8,629 bases of DNA, taken from assembly GCA_964544635.1 (NCBI GenBank), contig CAZJCK010000110.1:1-8629 (forward strand), read 5' to 3'. The position numbers and the translations under genes were made by a program. Every line of letters begins with the position of its first letter. Within the stretch, counting starts at the first letter, position 1. Positions 7,617 through 8,629 of this stretch are shown piece after piece. Below the pieces are notes generated by a model. The model was given only the letters and a program-made list of their open reading frames with translations, was not told the origin of the DNA and did not search any database. The DNA comes from CAZJCK01 sp964544635. Its GTDB lineage: Bacteria > Zixibacteria > MSB-5A5 > GN15 > FEB-12.

Positions 7617-8629
7617 ATGGCCGAGCATACTGGTTCAGCTCTGGGACAGCAAAAGAAACTCGATTTCGGTGCCATCCAGATTCAGATCGCATCGCCCGAT
7701 ACTATTCTGTCCTGGTCCTACGGGGAGGTTACCAAACCCGAGACCATCAACTACCGGTCGTTTAAACCGGAACGCGACGGCTTGTTCTGCGAACGCATTT
7801 TCGGTCCCGTAAAGGACTGGGAGTGTAACTGCGGCAAGTACAAGCGCATTCGCTTCCGCGGTATCGTCTGCGACCGCTGCGGTGTCGAGGTCACCCAGTC
7901 AAAGGTACGGCGCGAACGCATGGGCCATATCGAGCTGGCCGTGCCGGTGTCGCACATCTGGTATTTCAAGTCGCTGCCGTCGCGCATCGGCCACCTGCTC
8001 GACTTGTCGATCCGCGAGCTGGAGAAGATCCTCTATTACGAGGCTTACCTGATGATCGATCCGGGCAACTCGTCGTACCAGGAGGGTGATGTTCTTTCTG
8101 AAGAAGAATTCTCCGAGTTGGAGGACGCCGGGAAGACCTTCGACGCCCGCATGGGCGCCGACGCTGTGCGCGAAATGCTCTCGAAGATCGATATCGACGA
8201 ACTGGCGGTGTCGCTGCGCGCCCAGGCCAAGGTCGAGACCTCGGTCCAGCGCAAGAAAGATACCCTCAAGCGCCTGCGTATAGTCGAGTCCTTCCGACAG
8301 TCGAACAACCGGCCGCAGTGGATGATTATGAACGTTATCCCGGTACTTCCCCCGGACCTCCGTCCGCTGGTACCGTTGGAAGGCGGCCGCTTTGCGACCT
8401 CCGACCTTAACGACCTTTATCGTCGCGTGATCAATCGCAACAACCGCCTCAAGAAACTTATCGATATCCAGGCGCCGGAAATCATCCTGCGCAACGAGAA
8501 GCGTATGCTGCAGGAATCGGTCGACGCTCTCTTCGACAACGGCCGTCGTACCCACTCCGTGCGCGGCGACTCCAAGCGTCCGCTCAAGTCGCTGTCCGAC
8601 TTGCTCAAGGGCAAGCAGGGTCGCTTCCG
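7617..8629 (+). CDS. rpoC: DNA-directed RNA polymerase subunit beta' (partial, N-terminal 337 codons)
   Basis: This is the 5' part of rpoC, open at the right edge. Beta' forms the clamp and carries the catalytic Mg2+ site; that NADFDGD motif lies beyond the window. The visible part contains FGAIQIQIASPDTILSWSYG (17–36), the N-terminal zinc site with Cys70, Cys72, Cys85 and Cys88 at the same numbers as in E. coli, GVEVTQSKVRRERMGHIELA, the lid/rudder-side region with VIPVLPPDLRPLVPLEGGRF, the sigma-binding coiled coil NDLYRRVINRNNRLKKL, and the start of switch 2 (SLSDLLKGKQGRF) at the edge. The start is ATG 7617 with GAGGAG (7605–7610) 6 nt upstream. No frameshift or stop interrupts the frame. 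Confidence 0.97.
   Translation, partial: MAEHTGSALGQQKKLDFGAIQIQIASPDTILSWSYGEVTKPETINYRSFKPERDGLFCERIFGPVKDWECNCGKYKRIRFRGIVCDRCGVEVTQSKVRRERMGHIELAVPVSHIWYFKSLPSRIGHLLDLSIRELEKILYYEAYLMIDPGNSSYQEGDVLSEEEFSELEDAGKTFDARMGADAVREMLSKIDIDELAVSLRAQAKVETSVQRKKDTLKRLRIVESFRQSNNRPQWMIMNVIPVLPPDLRPLVPLEGGRFATSDLNDLYRRVINRNNRLKKLIDIQAPEIILRNEKRMLQESVDALFDNGRRTHSVRGDSKRPLKSLSDLLKGKQGRF

Noticed and set aside
7899..8555. 218-codon minus-strand frame inside rpoC
   Set aside because: Shadow of rpoC; the + strand frame carries the beta' zinc site and switch regions without interruption.

Overview
This window is an ordinary but complete stretch of the bacterial translation–transcription core cluster. All genes are on the + strand, in the order tuf (3' end) – rpmG – tRNA-Trp(CCA) – secE – nusG – rplK – rplA – rplJ – rplL – [terminator and 235-nt leader] – rpoB – rpoC (5' part). 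The sequence is GC-rich. Protein details (single-TM SecE, RpoB of 1256 aa without the large E. coli insertions, an L10 with an acidic tail) suggest an uncultured-type bacterium, possibly near the FCB superphylum (for example Zixibacteria-like lineages). That placement rests on recall of how RpoB sequences look, not on a search, and is low confidence.

Layout. Positions 1–542 hold the last 17 codons of EF-Tu, the zinc-ribbon ribosomal protein L33, a tRNA-Trp and the SecE translocon subunit, all with gaps of under 30 nt, so they probably share a transcript started upstream of the window. nusG overlaps secE by 4 nt. rplK (L11), rplA (L1), rplJ (L10) and rplL (L7/L12) follow. A strong intrinsic terminator sits after rplL. 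A 235-nt non-coding stretch then leads to rpoB, which has a TTG start behind a near-perfect Shine-Dalgarno. rpoC follows after 62 nt that contain a perfect 10-bp hairpin, and it runs off the right edge after 337 codons.

How it works together: L11, L1, L10 and L7/L12 build the L1 and GTPase-associated stalks of the 50S subunit, where EF-Tu docks. NusG couples ribosome or Rho to the RNA polymerase made from rpoB and rpoC. SecE is part of the SecYEG channel. The non-coding gaps carry hairpins suited to tuning ribosomal-protein versus polymerase output: before rplA (masking the Shine-Dalgarno), between rplJ and rplL, after rplL (terminator/attenuator), before rpoB, and between rpoB and rpoC.

I found no mobile element, CRISPR array, defence system or other clearly undescribed system. 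The items worth a second look are RNA structures and a DNA dyad in the intergenic regions, heavy use of GTG/TTG starts, and the acidic tail on L10.
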